Positions 1 through 8,539 of a DNA stretch of 64,000 bases are shown here, in pieces. How positions within the stretch are numbered: the stretch's first letter is position 1; each line of letters begins with the position of its first letter. The stretch spans positions 1 through 64,000 of the forward strand of contig CAMYXA010000003.1 in NCBI GenBank assembly GCA_947302975.1, read 5' to 3'. The stretch is from an uncultured Candidatus Saccharibacteria bacterium. Its GTDB lineage: Bacteria > Patescibacteriota > Saccharimonadia > Saccharimonadales > Saccharimonadaceae. The position numbers and the translations under genes were made by a program. The notes under the pieces are model-generated. The model ran no database searches, was not told where the DNA came from, and saw nothing but the letters and a program-made list of their open reading frames with translations.

Positions 1-115
1 TGACCTCCGTGGTATGTCCCAAGGCCGTGCTGCTTCTTCAATGGAGCTCTACGGCTACGAGGAAGTTCCACCAAACGTAGCTCAAGAAGTTATCGAAAAG
101 AGAAGCTCAAAATAA
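1..115 (+). CDS. fusA: Elongation factor G, C-terminal fragment (partial)
   Basis: The window opens inside this gene; frame 2 reads the last 37 codons to a TAA at 113-115. The tail contains [20 protein letters not shown] and then [10 protein letters not shown], which matches the usual C-terminus of EF-G (the GRASYTMEF...Y..AP.NVAQ.VIE signature of domain V). EF-G is the GTPase that drives ribosomal translocation in the cytoplasm. The G domain lies outside the window, so only the identity of the last part is supported. tuf lies about 1.6 kb downstream, separated by two accessory genes, so the usual str-operon contiguity (fusA-tuf) is broken here. Confidence 0.9.
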   Translation, partial: DLRGMSQGRAASSMELYGYEEVPPNVAQEVIEKRSSK

Positions 116-132
116 TTTAGCTTCAAAATCAT

Positions 133-160
133 AGAACCCCCACTTGCTGGGGGTTCTATT
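133..160 (+). terminator. Rho-independent terminator of fusA
   Basis: A 10-bp stem AGAACCCCCA / TGGGGGTTCT closes a CTTGC loop and is followed by a T-rich tail. It lies 18 nt after the fusA stop. The -35 element of the next gene's promoter lies in its loop and 3' arm. Confidence 0.85.
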
Positions 161-172
161 TTGTGTTATAAT
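144..172 (+). promoter_or_regulatory. Promoter of the LRR gene, overlapping the fusA terminator
   Basis: -35 TTGCTG at 144-149, a 17-nt spacer, and an extended -10 TGtTATAAT with TATAAT at 167-172. The -35 is embedded in the terminator hairpin of fusA. Confidence 0.6.
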
Positions 173-217
173 ATTTCGCGTAACTATTGTTGTTTGTACT
201 TTGACAGGAGGGAAAGA

Positions 218-970
218 ATGGAGACCAAAGATCTATATTTTTATGATGGATATGTCGTAAAGAACGGGGAATTACGAAAATACTACGGCGACGATGAGCG
301 GAAAGGGCATTACACCTACCCCAACATCGCCCCAGTCATTACGGCAGAGGCGGCGGCGCGCGAAGCAACCAGCATCACCTTCCCGGAAGGGGTTAAAGTC
401 CTAGACGCTCAGCTCTGTAGTCATGGATGCCTCGAGTCAGTTTCGCTACCGGATTCACTGGAAAAAATTAGCGAATCCTGCTTCAATTACAGCCGTCTTA
501 CCGAGATCAAACTACCACCCAATCTCAAAAAGATTAGGCAACGCGCTTTTTCATATACGAATCTAACCGAGCTAGTCATTCCGCCAAGCGTAGTAGAGCT
601 CGGAGGCAGTATATTGTCAGGTTCCAAAGCGAAAAAACTAGTTGTCTCGCCGAACGCTAAGATCCCCAATTTCCTGATTGATCAGTCTCGTGTTGAAGAG
701 CTCAGAATAACTGCCCTTCAATTCCATGAGGTAATTACGGAGTCACGACGCCGAGACCGCAAAGAATGTAAAGAGGATCCGGATATATATTGCCCGTTCG
801 GAGGCTGTACAACTTTACAGAGAGTATGGCTAGATGACAGGGAATTTGACGATCTGTCACTCTTCGAATTTGCTACCAAAAATGGATGCAGCAAACGAAC
901 CTTCAATCGTATCTTCTGGAATACCCCATTCCATACGGAAATATCCATGAGTAGGCGGCGAAGAACCTAA
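218..970 (+). CDS. BspA-like leucine-rich-repeat (LRR_5) protein
   Basis: 250 aa. The ATG at 218 was chosen over an upstream one at 161 because CAGGAGGGAAAG precedes it at proper distance. Residues about 50-150 hold BspA/LRR_5-type repeats: SITFPEGVKVL, SVSLPDSLEKIS, EIKLPPNLKKIRQRAF, ELVIPPSVVELG. These are the spaced L-P-x-S/N-L-x-x-I modules typical of treponemal and Bacteroides BspA proteins. No signal peptide or membrane segment is visible, so it may be cytoplasmic. BspA repeats mediate protein-protein binding; the partner is unknown. It sits alone between terminators, wedged between fusA and tuf, with an SD-led promoter, which suggests an accessory insertion. A second, different LRR family member lies at the far right end of the window. 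Confidence 0.75.
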   Translation: METKDLYFYDGYVVKNGELRKYYGDDERKGHYTYPNIAPVITAEAAAREATSITFPEGVKVLDAQLCSHGCLESVSLPDSLEKISESCFNYSRLTEIKLPPNLKKIRQRAFSYTNLTELVIPPSVVELGGSILSGSKAKKLVVSPNAKIPNFLIDQSRVEELRITALQFHEVITESRRRDRKECKEDPDIYCPFGGCTTLQRVWLDDREFDDLSLFEFATKNGCSKRTFNRIFWNTPFHTEISMSRRRRT

Positions 971-983
971 TCCCTCAGCACAA

Positions 984-1019
984 AAAACAGGCTGTTCCTG
1001 ACGGAACAGCCTTTTTTGT
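984..1019. terminator. Bidirectional terminator between convergent genes
   Basis: Stem AGGCTGTTCC / GGAACAGCCT with an A-run on the left and a T-run on the right. It serves the LRR gene (+) and the small minus-strand gene ending at 1025. Confidence 0.85.
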
Positions 1020-1024
1020 TGAAT

Positions 1025-1417
1025 TTAAGCGAGTAATTTGTTTTTCCTTTTCGCCGCATCGATTGTGCACTGCATACCACAGTAATCAAACCGCAGTATC
1101 GTGTACCCAGATGAGTAGGTATCATTTCCATCTGCATACTGATGGAAAGTATAATAAGTAATCTTCACCCTAGGATTCTTAGCGTCCTTAACTTTTTTAC
1201 GAAATGTCTTCTGGCCATCTTCATCTAAATAATCCGGAGCTTTCTTCGGATCATCAACGAAATTGAGCATTTCCTTAAGCTCAGTCTTGGTCGGACAGAG
1301 ACAGCTCATGGTTTTTCCACCCAGCTGAATCTTCAAACTAAATCTTTCGCAAAACTCGTTAAACCTGCTACAAATCGATTCGACCATTTTTCCATCTTCC
1401 TTCTTCTTGTTACCCAT
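1025..1417 (-). CDS. Small hypothetical protein
   Basis: 130 aa, not recognised. The start MGNKKKED at 1417 is preferred because GGAGGAAGG lies just upstream; the longer reading from 1432 would place that Shine-Dalgarno sequence inside the coding region. The protein is charged at the N-terminus (KKKEDGK), has several cysteines (SCLCPTK, DYCGMQC) and ends in KRKNKLLA. The central part has a YYTFHQYADGNDTY segment. No membrane helix or signal peptide is evident. It has its own consensus promoter and a long leader, and sits beside the LRR gene in what looks like a small accessory patch. Confidence 0.6.
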   Translation of the reverse strand: MGNKKKEDGKMVESICSRFNEFCERFSLKIQLGGKTMSCLCPTKTELKEMLNFVDDPKKAPDYLDEDGQKTFRKKVKDAKNPRVKITYYTFHQYADGNDTYSSGYTILRFDYCGMQCTIDAAKRKNKLLA

Positions 1418-1508
1418 ACAACCTTCCTCCATTCTACTTCTTGTACTACTTTACTCGCTTCAAATTAATAAAAAACTAGGCGCCCCTCCTTTTAGCACCA
1501 CTTTTACT

Positions 1509-1537
1509 ATTATATCACAGAATTTGAGCTGCGTCAA
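1509..1537 (-). promoter_or_regulatory. Promoter of the small minus-strand gene
   Basis: Read on the minus strand: TTGACG (1537-1532), a 17-nt spacer, TATAAT (1514-1509). The inferred leader to the start at 1417 is about 85 nt long. Confidence 0.65.
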
Positions 1538-1576
1538 TATCGAAAAGTCTTATGTATTTTTTCTCATATAATGCCC

Positions 1577-1605
1577 TTTACAATCTAGCAAAAATAGTCT
1601 AAAAT
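1577..1605 (+). promoter_or_regulatory. Promoter of tuf
   Basis: -35 TTTACA at 1577-1582, a 17-nt spacer, -10 TAAAAT at 1600-1605. Transcription should begin near 1612, giving a leader of about 65 nt. Confidence 0.65.
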
Positions 1606-1618
1606 AATTATTGTAGAG

Positions 1619-1650
1619 TTTTGGAGCTGGTTTTTATTAGCGCTCCAAAA
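1619..1650 (+). promoter_or_regulatory. Hairpin in the tuf 5' leader
   Basis: Perfect 9-bp stem TTTTGGAGC / GCTCCAAAA with a 14-nt loop, right at the predicted 5' end of the tuf mRNA. There is no T-run directly after it, so it is more likely a 5' stabilising or regulatory hairpin than a terminator. Confidence 0.5.
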
Positions 1651-1676
1651 TCATTAATAAAAAATAAGGAGAATGA

Positions 1677-2861
1677 ATGGCAAATTTTGACCGTTCCAAG
1701 CCGCACATTAACGTCGGCACCATGGGTCACGTCGACCATGGTAAAACCACTTTAACTGCTGCAATTACTAACGTTCTTGCAAAGAGACTTCCATCAGAAG
1801 TTAACAAAGCAGTTGCTTACGATCAGATTGATAACGCTCCAGAGGAAAAAGCACGTGGTATCACCATCGCTACTTCTCACCAAGAGTACGAATCTGAAAA
1901 ACGTCACTATGCCCACGTTGATATGCCGGGCCACGCTGACTACATTAAAAACATGATCACCGGTGCTGCACAGGTTGATGGTGCAATCCTCGTCGTCGCA
2001 GCTAACGATGGTCCACTTCCACAAACCCGTGAGCACGTTCTTCTCGCTCACCAGGTGAACGTTCCAAAGATCATCGTCTTCCTCAACAAGATGGACCTCG
2101 CTGATCCAGAACTCGTCGAACTCGTTGAAATGGATGTTCGTGACCTTCTTAACAAATATGGTTTCGATGGTGACAACGCTCCAATCATCAAGGGTTCTGC
2201 TACTAAGGCTCTTGAAGGCGATCCAGCCAACGAAGATGCTATCATGGAACTCGTTCACGCTATGGACGAATACTTTGATATCCCAGAACACGATCTCGAC
2301 AAACCATTCTTGATGCCAGTTGAAGACGTCTTCTCAATCAAAGGCCGTGGTACTGTTGCTACCGGTCGTATCGAGCAAGGTATTGTCAAATTGAACGACG
2401 AAGTTGAAATCGTTGGTCTCAAAGACACCCAAAAATCAGTCGTTACCGGTATCGAAGCCTTCCATAAGACTCTCGATCAAGGTCAAGCTGGCGATAACGC
2501 TGGTCTTCTCCTCCGTGGTATCGAACGTGAACAAATTGAACGTGGCCAAGTTATTGCAAAGCCAGGCTCAATTACCCCACACACTGAATTCGAAGCACAA
2601 GTTTACATCCTTAAGAAGGAAGAAGGCGGCCGCCACACCCCATTCTCAAAGGGTTACAAGCCACAGTTCTACTTCCGTACCACCGATGTTACTGGTGAAG
2701 TCGAACTTCCAGCTGACAAAGAAATCGTCATGCCTGGTGACCAAGTGACCTTCAACGTCAAACTCTTGGCCCCAGTCGCTATGAACAACAACGACCGCTT
2801 CGCTATCCGCGAAGGTGGCAAGACGGTTGGTTCTGGTGTCATCACCAAGGTTATCAAATAA
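1677..2861 (+). CDS. tuf: Elongation factor Tu
   Basis: 394 aa, full family length. EF-Tu is the GTPase that delivers aminoacyl-tRNA to the ribosomal A site. The G domain shows the P-loop GHVDHGKT (residues 17-24), the switch-[14 protein letters not shown] and NKMD. Domains II and III follow, with the typical [11 protein letters not shown] and GGRHTPF...[14 protein letters not shown]-like stretches. ATAAGGAGAATGA precedes the ATG, giving a Shine-Dalgarno start, unlike many housekeeping genes in this window. It is monocistronic: its own promoter and leader hairpin upstream, a terminator directly after. It is separated from fusA by two unrelated genes and from rpsJ by a convergent anchored protein. 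Confidence 0.98.
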   Translation: MANFDRSKPHINVGTMGHVDHGKTTLTAAITNVLAKRLPSEVNKAVAYDQIDNAPEEKARGITIATSHQEYESEKRHYAHVDMPGHADYIKNMITGAAQVDGAILVVAANDGPLPQTREHVLLAHQVNVPKIIVFLNKMDLADPELVELVEMDVRDLLNKYGFDGDNAPIIKGSATKALEGDPANEDAIMELVHAMDEYFDIPEHDLDKPFLMPVEDVFSIKGRGTVATGRIEQGIVKLNDEVEIVGLKDTQKSVVTGIEAFHKTLDQGQAGDNAGLLLRGIEREQIERGQVIAKPGSITPHTEFEAQVYILKKEEGGRHTPFSKGYKPQFYFRTTDVTGEVELPADKEIVMPGDQVTFNVKLLAPVAMNNNDRFAIREGGKTVGSGVITKVIK

Positions 2862-2881
2862 TCTAACCGACAGTCACAAAG

Positions 2882-2903
2882 AATCCCCGCAAGGGGATTT
2901 TTT
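2882..2903 (+). terminator. Terminator of tuf
   Basis: Stem AATCCCC / GGGGATT with a GCAA tetraloop, followed by a T-run. Confidence 0.9.
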
Positions 2904-2954
2904 GTTGGGTATACACGAGCCGTCAACCAGGTTTATCCCTACAACGGGGCATAA

Positions 2955-2982
2955 AAAAATCTCCCCGAAGGGAGATTTTTAT
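2955..2982. terminator. Second, bidirectional terminator
   Basis: Stem ATCTCCC / GGGAGAT with CGAA-type loop, A-run on the left and T-run on the right. It closes the minus-strand gene ending at 2986. Confidence 0.85.
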
Positions 2983-2985
2983 TTG

Positions 2986-3957
2986 CTATACCATGTAGCG
3001 AGATTTGCGTTCACGGCGTTTCTTGACCATCACAATGATCCAGAAGATTACTACAGCGATGAGAACCAAGATTACGACCAAGATTGGAAGAGGAAGCATC
3101 AGAACGAGCTGAGTAATCTCTTCGCTAGCGTTTGCAGCGTTAACAGAGTAAGAAACCCAGAACAAACCAAAGTATGGAGTTTCTTCCCAAACATCGGTGA
3201 TCTTGCGGGTTGAATCTGGAAGAACGGAGGTGTTGGCGGTGTTTTTGTAAAGTTCACCACCGAAGATATTCTTCACGGTGACGGTAGAACGAGCATTAAT
3301 ATCGACGTTGCCAGTGTTTTTAACGATTGCACCAGTATGAATAACGGCGTTGGTGATTTTCTTGCCGTCCTTAGAATTGAGGGAATCATCGGCGTTTTTC
3401 AAGATTGCCAAGTTAGAGATCTCAGCAGTATTGATGGTTTCGCCAGTTGCACGGCCATAAATAACCAAACCAACACGAGAAACAGCCTTGATGCCGCCGC
3501 CATTGGAGTTATTAATGCCTTCAGCGAAGATCACAGCATATTGACCACCATTTGGAATGCTATATGGAGTATCGATCTTGTAGGAAATCGTTTCCTCAGT
3601 ACAGCCAGGAACGGTGAAAGTTGCCTCATTGACGTAGTTTCCAGTCTTATCCTGGAAGGAAATCCAGCGACTAATTTGGGTATATTTGGTCTCATTTGAG
3701 AAGCTCATGTTGTAGTCTTCGTCGGCTGCAGAGTATGGCGCCGCATAGACACGGAACGAAGCTTCTTCTGAGCTAATATTCTTAACCGTGAAAACATCTG
3801 AGTCATAAGACTTTCCGCCTTCGATATTGAGAACCTTGGTAACAGGAGAGATCGAAAGGCCAGTGTTGCCTTCAGTACAGGTATCGGCAAATGCAGGGAA
3901 CGAAACTGCAGTGGCAGCCAAAACCGCAACTCCTAAAGATTTTAGTATCCTATTCAT
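2986..3957 (-). CDS. Secreted, C-terminally membrane-anchored protein
   Basis: 323 aa. Residues 1-24 form a Sec signal peptide (basic MNRILKS, hydrophobic core, AFA-D cleavage). The extracellular part (about 25-280) is beta-rich with SPVTKVLNIEGGKSYDSDVFTVKN, resembling DUF916-like or other Ig-like surface modules. One strong transmembrane helix (about 285-311, LMLPLPILVVILVLIAVVIF) is followed by a basic cytoplasmic tail KKRRERKSRYMV. The topology is therefore an exposed domain held by a C-terminal helix with no LPXTG motif. The start has AAAGGAGG upstream and a TATAAT at 3980-3985. Function is unknown; a surface or host-contact role is inferred from topology only. Confidence 0.75.
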   Translation of the reverse strand: MNRILKSLGVAVLAATAVSFPAFADTCTEGNTGLSISPVTKVLNIEGGKSYDSDVFTVKNISSEEASFRVYAAPYSAADEDYNMSFSNETKYTQISRWISFQDKTGNYVNEATFTVPGCTEETISYKIDTPYSIPNGGQYAVIFAEGINNSNGGGIKAVSRVGLVIYGRATGETINTAEISNLAILKNADDSLNSKDGKKITNAVIHTGAIVKNTGNVDINARSTVTVKNIFGGELYKNTANTSVLPDSTRKITDVWEETPYFGLFWVSYSVNAANASEEITQLVLMLPLPILVVILVLIAVVIFWIIVMVKKRRERKSRYMV

Positions 3958-3979
3958 TAAACCTCCTTTATTTATAGTT

Positions 3980-3985
3980 ATTATA
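3980..3985 (-). promoter_or_regulatory. -10 box of the anchored-protein gene
   Basis: TATAAT on the minus strand, 22 nt before the start codon, leaving room for the AAAGGAGG ribosome binding site. Confidence 0.5.
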
Positions 3986-4008
3986 CTATATTTTTCTTAC
4001 CTACGAGG

Positions 4009-4037
4009 TTGATTTTTCAGATAAAATGGTGTATAAT
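4009..4037 (+). promoter_or_regulatory. Promoter of rpsJ
   Basis: -35 TTGATT at 4009-4014, a 17-nt spacer, -10 TATAAT at 4032-4037. The predicted leader is about 85 nt and contains TATCCATCT twice (near 4059 and 4094), a possible regulatory repeat. Confidence 0.65.
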
Positions 4038-4128
4038 TAAAAGATAAACAAATTAATTATCCATCTCTAAAAACTTATCGACGAATCATCTAAGTATCCA
4101 TCTGAGGTTATAGAGACGAAAGGAAAAC

Positions 4129-4467
4129 ATGGCAGAAGCCAAAAAAGCAGCCGCAAAAGCTGAAGGACTCAAAATCCGCATCCGCTTGAAAGCCTATGAC
4201 CACCGTGTCATCGACCAAAGCGCCAAACAAATCATCGACACCGCTATCCGTACCGGTGCCAAGGTATCTGGTCCAGTACCACTACCAACCAAGCGTTCAA
4301 CCTTCACCGTTGTGAAATCCCCACACGTCTACAAGACCGGTGGTGAAGCCTTCGAAATGAAGGTTCACAAACGCCTTATCGACATCCTCGATGCCACCCC
4401 AAAGACGATCGAGAGCCTCCAAAATCTCTCCCTCCCAGCTGGTGTCGACGCCGAAATCAAAATGTAA
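4129..4467 (+). CDS. rpsJ: 30S ribosomal protein S10
   Basis: 112 aa, with about 13 extra N-terminal residues ([13 protein letters not shown]) before the S10 core [19 protein letters not shown]. Other family landmarks are [20 protein letters not shown] and the [19 protein letters not shown] end. S10 is a small-subunit protein of the 30S head. GAAAGGAAAAC precedes the ATG. In most bacteria rpsJ heads the S10 ribosomal protein operon; here it stands alone between its own promoter and a terminator, downstream of tuf, so only part of the str/S10 order remains. Confidence 0.97.
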   Translation: MAEAKKAAAKAEGLKIRIRLKAYDHRVIDQSAKQIIDTAIRTGAKVSGPVPLPTKRSTFTVVKSPHVYKTGGEAFEMKVHKRLIDILDATPKTIESLQNLSLPAGVDAEIKM

Positions 4468-4471
4468 TAGA

Positions 4472-4497
4472 AAATGCCCCAAGACGGGGCATTTTTT
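4472..4497 (+). terminator. Terminator of rpsJ
   Basis: Stem AAATGCCCC / GGGGCATTT with an AAGAC loop and a following T-run. Confidence 0.9.
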
Positions 4498-4509
4498 ATG
4501 CCTATATGC

Positions 4510-4515
4510 TATAAT
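4510..4515 (+). promoter_or_regulatory. -10 box of the cell-wall operon
   Basis: TATAAT ends 8 nt before the ATG at 4524, so the transcript should be nearly or fully leaderless. Confidence 0.6.
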
Positions 4516-4523
4516 TGATATAT

Positions 4524-5798
4524 ATGATACTCGTATCTCGTTTTAAGAAACGTTTTTATTTCACAGTTGCTAATTATTTTAAGCATTTCGCCGATCGCTC
4601 CCTTAAACGCTGGAAGCCACGCATTATCGCTATCACTGGTTCAGCCGGAAAAACCACCATGCTCAACCTCGTTGAGGTGGAACTTGGCAAAAAAGCCCAC
4701 TTCTCACACGATGCCAACTCTGCATTCGGCATTGCTTTTGATATCCTCGGCATGAAGGGAATTAAAGGAACCAAACTCCACTGGATTCGCCTCTTTATCG
4801 AAGCCCCATTCCGCTCTTTCTTCTATACCAGGAAGCAACCATTCTACGTCGTCGAAATCGACGGTGAACGCCCACACGAAACCAATTTTCTCGCTACCTG
4901 GCTAAAACCAGAGATTACTATCTGGGTCTCCATCGGCCGTTCTCATGCCGCCAAGTTCGAAAGTGAAGTCGCCGAAGGCAAATTTGCTTCTCTCGACGAA
5001 GCTATCACCGACGAGTTCGCTAAACTCCCAGAAAACACCCAGAAACTCGTCTATATCGACGCCAACGCGCCTCTTATGCGCTCCGCAACCAAGAATATCA
5101 AAGCCAAAGTCATCCCAATCAAGAAATCTGAGCTCAAGAAATATGTCGTCTACCCAGATTTCACCGATTTCACCTACGGCAAAACCACCTTCCATTTCAA
5201 CAACCCAGAGGTTCGCGATCTCGCGTTCCACCTTCTTGTGCTTCAAGATATGATGAAGTATTTGAAGCTTCCATTTGTTGATGACTTCTCTGGACTCAAA
5301 GTTCCTCCAGGAAGAAACTCTCATTTCAAAGGCCTAAAAGGCATCGATATTATCGACAGTAGCTACAACGCTCACATCATTTCCATGGAATCCACCCTTG
5401 AGATGTTCCATCACATGCACGCCGACCGCAAATGGCTCGTGATTGGCGACATCATCGACCAAGGTTCAATTGAAGAGGAAGAGCACATCAAGCTCGCTCA
5501 CCTAATTGCCGACGTCGAACCAGACAACATCGTTTTGGTCGGCCAACGCACTAAGCAATACACCGCGCCAAAGCTAAAAGAGCTCGGCTTTTCTGCTCAC
5601 ACCACCACCGACCCAAAGAAAGCTCTCGAATACATCGAAAAGCACATCACTGGCAAGGAGACCATCCTCTTTAAGGGTAGCCAATACCTCGAATGGATTA
5701 TCGAGAAATTACTTTTGAACCCAGAAGACGCCGACAAACTTTGCCGCCGCGAACCCGCAGCCGTGAAACGCCGCAAAAAACGAGGACTTGACTCATGA
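4524..5798 (+). CDS. MurF-like Mur ligase, short N-terminus
   Basis: 424 aa. Mur-ligase ATPase with P-loop GSAGKTT (residues 39-45). A carboxylate/Mg region VEIDGERPHETNFLATWLKP follows, and then the C-terminal domain PPGRNSHFKG (about 261) and IIDSSYNAHIISME (about 276), the MurF hallmark DDSYNANPxSM. It most resembles MurF, which adds D-Ala-D-Ala to the UDP-MurNAc tripeptide. The roughly 80-residue N-terminal UDP-binding domain of normal MurF (about 450 aa) is missing, replaced by a basic segment (SRFKKRFYFT), so the substrate may differ. It is first of a five-gene operon and overlaps the next gene by ATGA. A TTG at 4515 overlaps the -10 box and was rejected as start. Confidence 0.8.
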   Translation: MILVSRFKKRFYFTVANYFKHFADRSLKRWKPRIIAITGSAGKTTMLNLVEVELGKKAHFSHDANSAFGIAFDILGMKGIKGTKLHWIRLFIEAPFRSFFYTRKQPFYVVEIDGERPHETNFLATWLKPEITIWVSIGRSHAAKFESEVAEGKFASLDEAITDEFAKLPENTQKLVYIDANAPLMRSATKNIKAKVIPIKKSELKKYVVYPDFTDFTYGKTTFHFNNPEVRDLAFHLLVLQDMMKYLKLPFVDDFSGLKVPPGRNSHFKGLKGIDIIDSSYNAHIISMESTLEMFHHMHADRKWLVIGDIIDQGSIEEEEHIKLAHLIADVEPDNIVLVGQRTKQYTAPKLKELGFSAHTTTDPKKALEYIEKHITGKETILFKGSQYLEWIIEKLLLNPEDADKLCRREPAAVKRRKKRGLDS

Positions 5799-6469
5799 AA
5801 CAGCTCTACGTAATCCACGGGTGGACTTACGATGCGAGCCGATGGGACAAAACTTTAGAAATTCTTAAGAAAAACAACATTGATGTACATTTTCTGAACG
5901 TTCCTGGGCTCACCGCGCCATCCAAAAAGATCTGGACCATCGACGATTACGTCGCTTGGGCTAACGAAAACATCCCGGACGGCGCCATTGCGCTTGGTCA
6001 TTCTAATGGTGGCCGCATCCTCTTGAATCTCTGCGCCAAAAATCCCCAGAAGTTAAAACATCTTATCCTGCTTGACGCTGCCGGAGTCTACGAGAACAGC
6101 CCTAAAAAACACATCACGAAGCTCATCGCAAAAGTCGGGAAACCTCTAAAAAACATCAAATTCATCAGTAAAGTTTTCCATAAACTCACCGGTTCCACGG
6201 ATTACGGCAAAGCTCCAGAAAACATGAAGCGCACCCTCGAGAACATGCTCGAGTCCGACAAGCACTTGAATATCGAGGCCGTAACCACCAAAACTTCCAT
6301 TTTGTGGGGCAAAAAAGACACCATCACTCCGCCACGCATGGCCAATAAAATGAACGAACTATTGCCAAATTCATCCCTCAAATTCTTCGAAAACTGGCCA
6401 CATTCCGCCTACATCTCCTATCCAGAAGAACTCGGAAACGCAATTGTAGAGGAGATGAAGAATGTCTAA
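5795..6469 (+). CDS. Alpha/beta hydrolase
   Basis: 224 aa. Oxyanion HGW motif (residues 8-10), nucleophile elbow GHSNGG with Ser70, acid Asp about 175 (WGKKDTITP) and His about 202 (WPHSAY) complete a catalytic triad. A helical lid lies between (about 100-150). The substrate cannot be told from sequence. It overlaps the MurF-like gene by 4 nt and the aminotransferase by 8 nt, so it is translationally coupled within the cell-wall operon. An esterase, thioesterase or amidase step on a peptidoglycan or lipid-linked precursor is an inference from context. Confidence 0.85.
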   Translation: MKQLYVIHGWTYDASRWDKTLEILKKNNIDVHFLNVPGLTAPSKKIWTIDDYVAWANENIPDGAIALGHSNGGRILLNLCAKNPQKLKHLILLDAAGVYENSPKKHITKLIAKVGKPLKNIKFISKVFHKLTGSTDYGKAPENMKRTLENMLESDKHLNIEAVTTKTSILWGKKDTITPPRMANKMNELLPNSSLKFFENWPHSAYISYPEELGNAIVEEMKNV

Positions 6470-7571
6470 GCATTATTTTCTCGGCCAAGCCTCAAAATAC
6501 ACCTGGTCTCATCGCCTAGCCCACACTTTTGCGTTCGGCAGAAAAAAGGATTCCAGAGCTCTCCGTGAATTCTTGGCCAAGAAATATGACAGCGACATCA
6601 GTCACACCGCTCTAACCAAAAATGGCCGCTCCGCCCTCGCTATCGCCCTCAAGGCCAACCTCGAGGAAGGTTCCGACGTCATCATGAATGGCTTCACCTG
6701 CTACGCCGTCATCGAAGCTATCAAAGCCGCCAAAATGAACCCAGTTTTTGCTGATATCGACAAAGAAACCCTTCATTTTAACGCCAAAACCCTCGAACAA
6801 GCCATCGAGGCCCACAAAAACGTGAAGGGAATTATCGTCCAAAACACCCTCGGAAATCCTGTCGACATCGAAGCAATCGAAAAGGTCGCCCAAAAACACG
6901 ACCTCAAGATCTTCGAAGATATGGCCCATGCCACTGGCGTCTTTTATAAAGACGGACGCGAAGTCGGTACTGTCGGAGTCGCCACCGCCCTCTCATTCGG
7001 CAAAGAAAAATCCATCGACGCTATCACCGGCGGCGCAGTCGTTCTAAGAGACACAACTCTTCCAATAATCAAAGCGCCGAGAAAAACTCCGAAATTTGCC
7101 GCCTGCTTCCGCGCTCGCTTCTACCCACTTTTTGGCGCCATTTATCGCGCCCTCTCCTATATTAAGCTCGAAAAAGCTTGGATGGCATTTCTTATCAAAA
7201 CCAAGCAAGTTGAACGTTCCGCCAACAACAAGCTAGATCTAACCGAGCGTCCAGCCCACTTCGTCGCAAAAATGGCCCTAAAACAATTTAAAGCCTTACC
7301 AAAAAACGGCCAAAAACCAATCCGCAAATTTACCTTCGTAAGAGACCGCGACGAGCTAATCAAAAAACTGCGCGAAAACGGCTACTATTTCGACGGCGAA
7401 TGGTTTGAAACCCCAATCGCCCCAGAACGTTTCTATAAAAAATCTAACTTTAACGAAGAAGAATGCCCAGTTGCTACCGAGGTCGCAAAAACCATCGTCA
7501 ACATCCCAACTCAATATAGCGAATCCGCCCTGAAACCAGCCCTAAAAATAATCAAGGAGTATGAAGTATGA
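6462..7571 (+). CDS. DegT/DnrJ-type PLP-dependent aminotransferase
   Basis: 369 aa, fold-type I PLP enzyme. Evidence: ALTKNGRSALAIAL (N-terminal PLP phosphate region), NGFTCYAVIEAI, FEDMAHATG with the PLP-ring Asp, and SFGKEKSIDAITGG with the likely Schiff-base Lys183. DegT/DnrJ/EryC1/StrS enzymes aminate keto-sugars, but relatives act on other keto substrates. Here it lies between a hydrolase and two FemAB transferases, so it may supply an amino group for wall or surface-polymer decoration; that link is inferred. It overlaps both neighbours (8 nt and 4 nt), consistent with one operon. Confidence 0.8.
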   Translation: MSKHYFLGQASKYTWSHRLAHTFAFGRKKDSRALREFLAKKYDSDISHTALTKNGRSALAIALKANLEEGSDVIMNGFTCYAVIEAIKAAKMNPVFADIDKETLHFNAKTLEQAIEAHKNVKGIIVQNTLGNPVDIEAIEKVAQKHDLKIFEDMAHATGVFYKDGREVGTVGVATALSFGKEKSIDAITGGAVVLRDTTLPIIKAPRKTPKFAACFRARFYPLFGAIYRALSYIKLEKAWMAFLIKTKQVERSANNKLDLTERPAHFVAKMALKQFKALPKNGQKPIRKFTFVRDRDELIKKLRENGYYFDGEWFETPIAPERFYKKSNFNEEECPVATEVAKTIVNIPTQYSESALKPALKIIKEYEV

Positions 7572-8539
7572 ACTGGAAGAAAACCACCGAAAACTACCCA
7601 GAAGCAAATTTCTTGCAATCCCCAGAATGGGCTAAAGTTAACGAGATCCTAGGCACCAAAGTTATTGTTCGTGAGTTCGAAAACTTCGGTCGCGCCCTTA
7701 TGATTGTTCGAAACGCCAAACGTGGTCGCTACCTCGAAATCGCCTGCGGGCCACTCATCGACTGGCACAACACCAGCCTCCTCTATGAAGTCTTCGCGGA
7801 AATCCGAAAAACTGCCAAAGAGAATAAGTGCGCCTTCGTTCGTATCCGCCCACAACTCCGCCGCACCCCAGAAAACTTGATGCTCTTAAAAGGTCTCAAT
7901 CTCAAACCATCCCCAATGCATCTTGCCGCCGAGCACACCGTGATTCTTGATCTCACCAAATCCGAGGAAGAACTCCTCGCGGATATGCGCCGCCAGACTC
8001 GCTATGAGGTTCGCCGCGCCGATAAACTCGGCATCAAGATCGAAGTTTCAAACACCGAAGAAATCTTCCGCGAGTTCCACAAGGTTCAAGCCGAAACCGC
8101 AAAACGTCAGCACTTCTTCCCACCAAGTCTCGAACTACTTCTTGCCGAACATGAAGCCTTCGAAGATAAAGCCATGATTTACGTCGCTAAATACGAAAAC
8201 CAGCCAGTTGCTTATGGCCTCATCATCGCCAACGGTTCCGAAGCCGAGTACTACGAAGCCGCCTCAACCGAACTCAACCGCAAACTTCCAGGCGCCTACG
8301 CCCTCATTTGGCAAGCCATTAAAGACCTCAAATTCAAAGGTATCAAGCGTTTCAATCTCTGGGGAATTGCCCCACCAAACCAGCCACACCATCGCTACGC
8401 TGGCGTAACCACCTTCAAGACCGGCTTTGGTGGCGAGATTGTTGAATACGTCCCAGCCCACGACCTCGTTATTAGCAAAATCAAATACATTCCAAACCTA
8501 ATCGTCGAAAAAGCTCGCAAGAAAAAGAGGCATCTATGA
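7568..8539 (+). CDS. FemAB/FemX-type peptidyltransferase, copy 1
   Basis: 323 aa, GNAT-like double fold of the FemABX family. Enzymes of this family use aminoacyl-tRNA to attach amino acids to the peptidoglycan stem-peptide bridge. The first half has NFLQSPEWAKVNEILGTK and CGPLIDW. The second has MRRQTRYEVRRADKLGI, YYEAASTEL and the family signature FNLWGIAPPN...YAGVTTFKTGFGG. The protein ends in the basic tail KARKKKRHL. ATGA overlaps on both sides. The next gene is a paralog, so an interpeptide bridge of two successive additions, as by MurM/MurN or FemA/FemB, is plausible. Confidence 0.85.
   Translation: MNWKKTTENYPEANFLQSPEWAKVNEILGTKVIVREFENFGRALMIVRNAKRGRYLEIACGPLIDWHNTSLLYEVFAEIRKTAKENKCAFVRIRPQLRRTPENLMLLKGLNLKPSPMHLAAEHTVILDLTKSEEELLADMRRQTRYEVRRADKLGIKIEVSNTEEIFREFHKVQAETAKRQHFFPPSLELLLAEHEAFEDKAMIYVAKYENQPVAYGLIIANGSEAEYYEAASTELNRKLPGAYALIWQAIKDLKFKGIKRFNLWGIAPPNQPHHRYAGVTTFKTGFGGEIVEYVPAHDLVISKIKYIPNLIVEKARKKKRHL

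Noticed and set aside
1794-2291. 165-codon ORF antisense to tuf
   Set aside because: Mirror of the highly biased tuf codons; no promoter or ribosome site of its own.
5795-5798. UGA recoded as glycine (Gracilibacteria-type code)
   Set aside because: ATGA start-stop overlaps here and at 15935, 16882 and 19086 require TGA as stop, and no reading frame needs TGA read-through.
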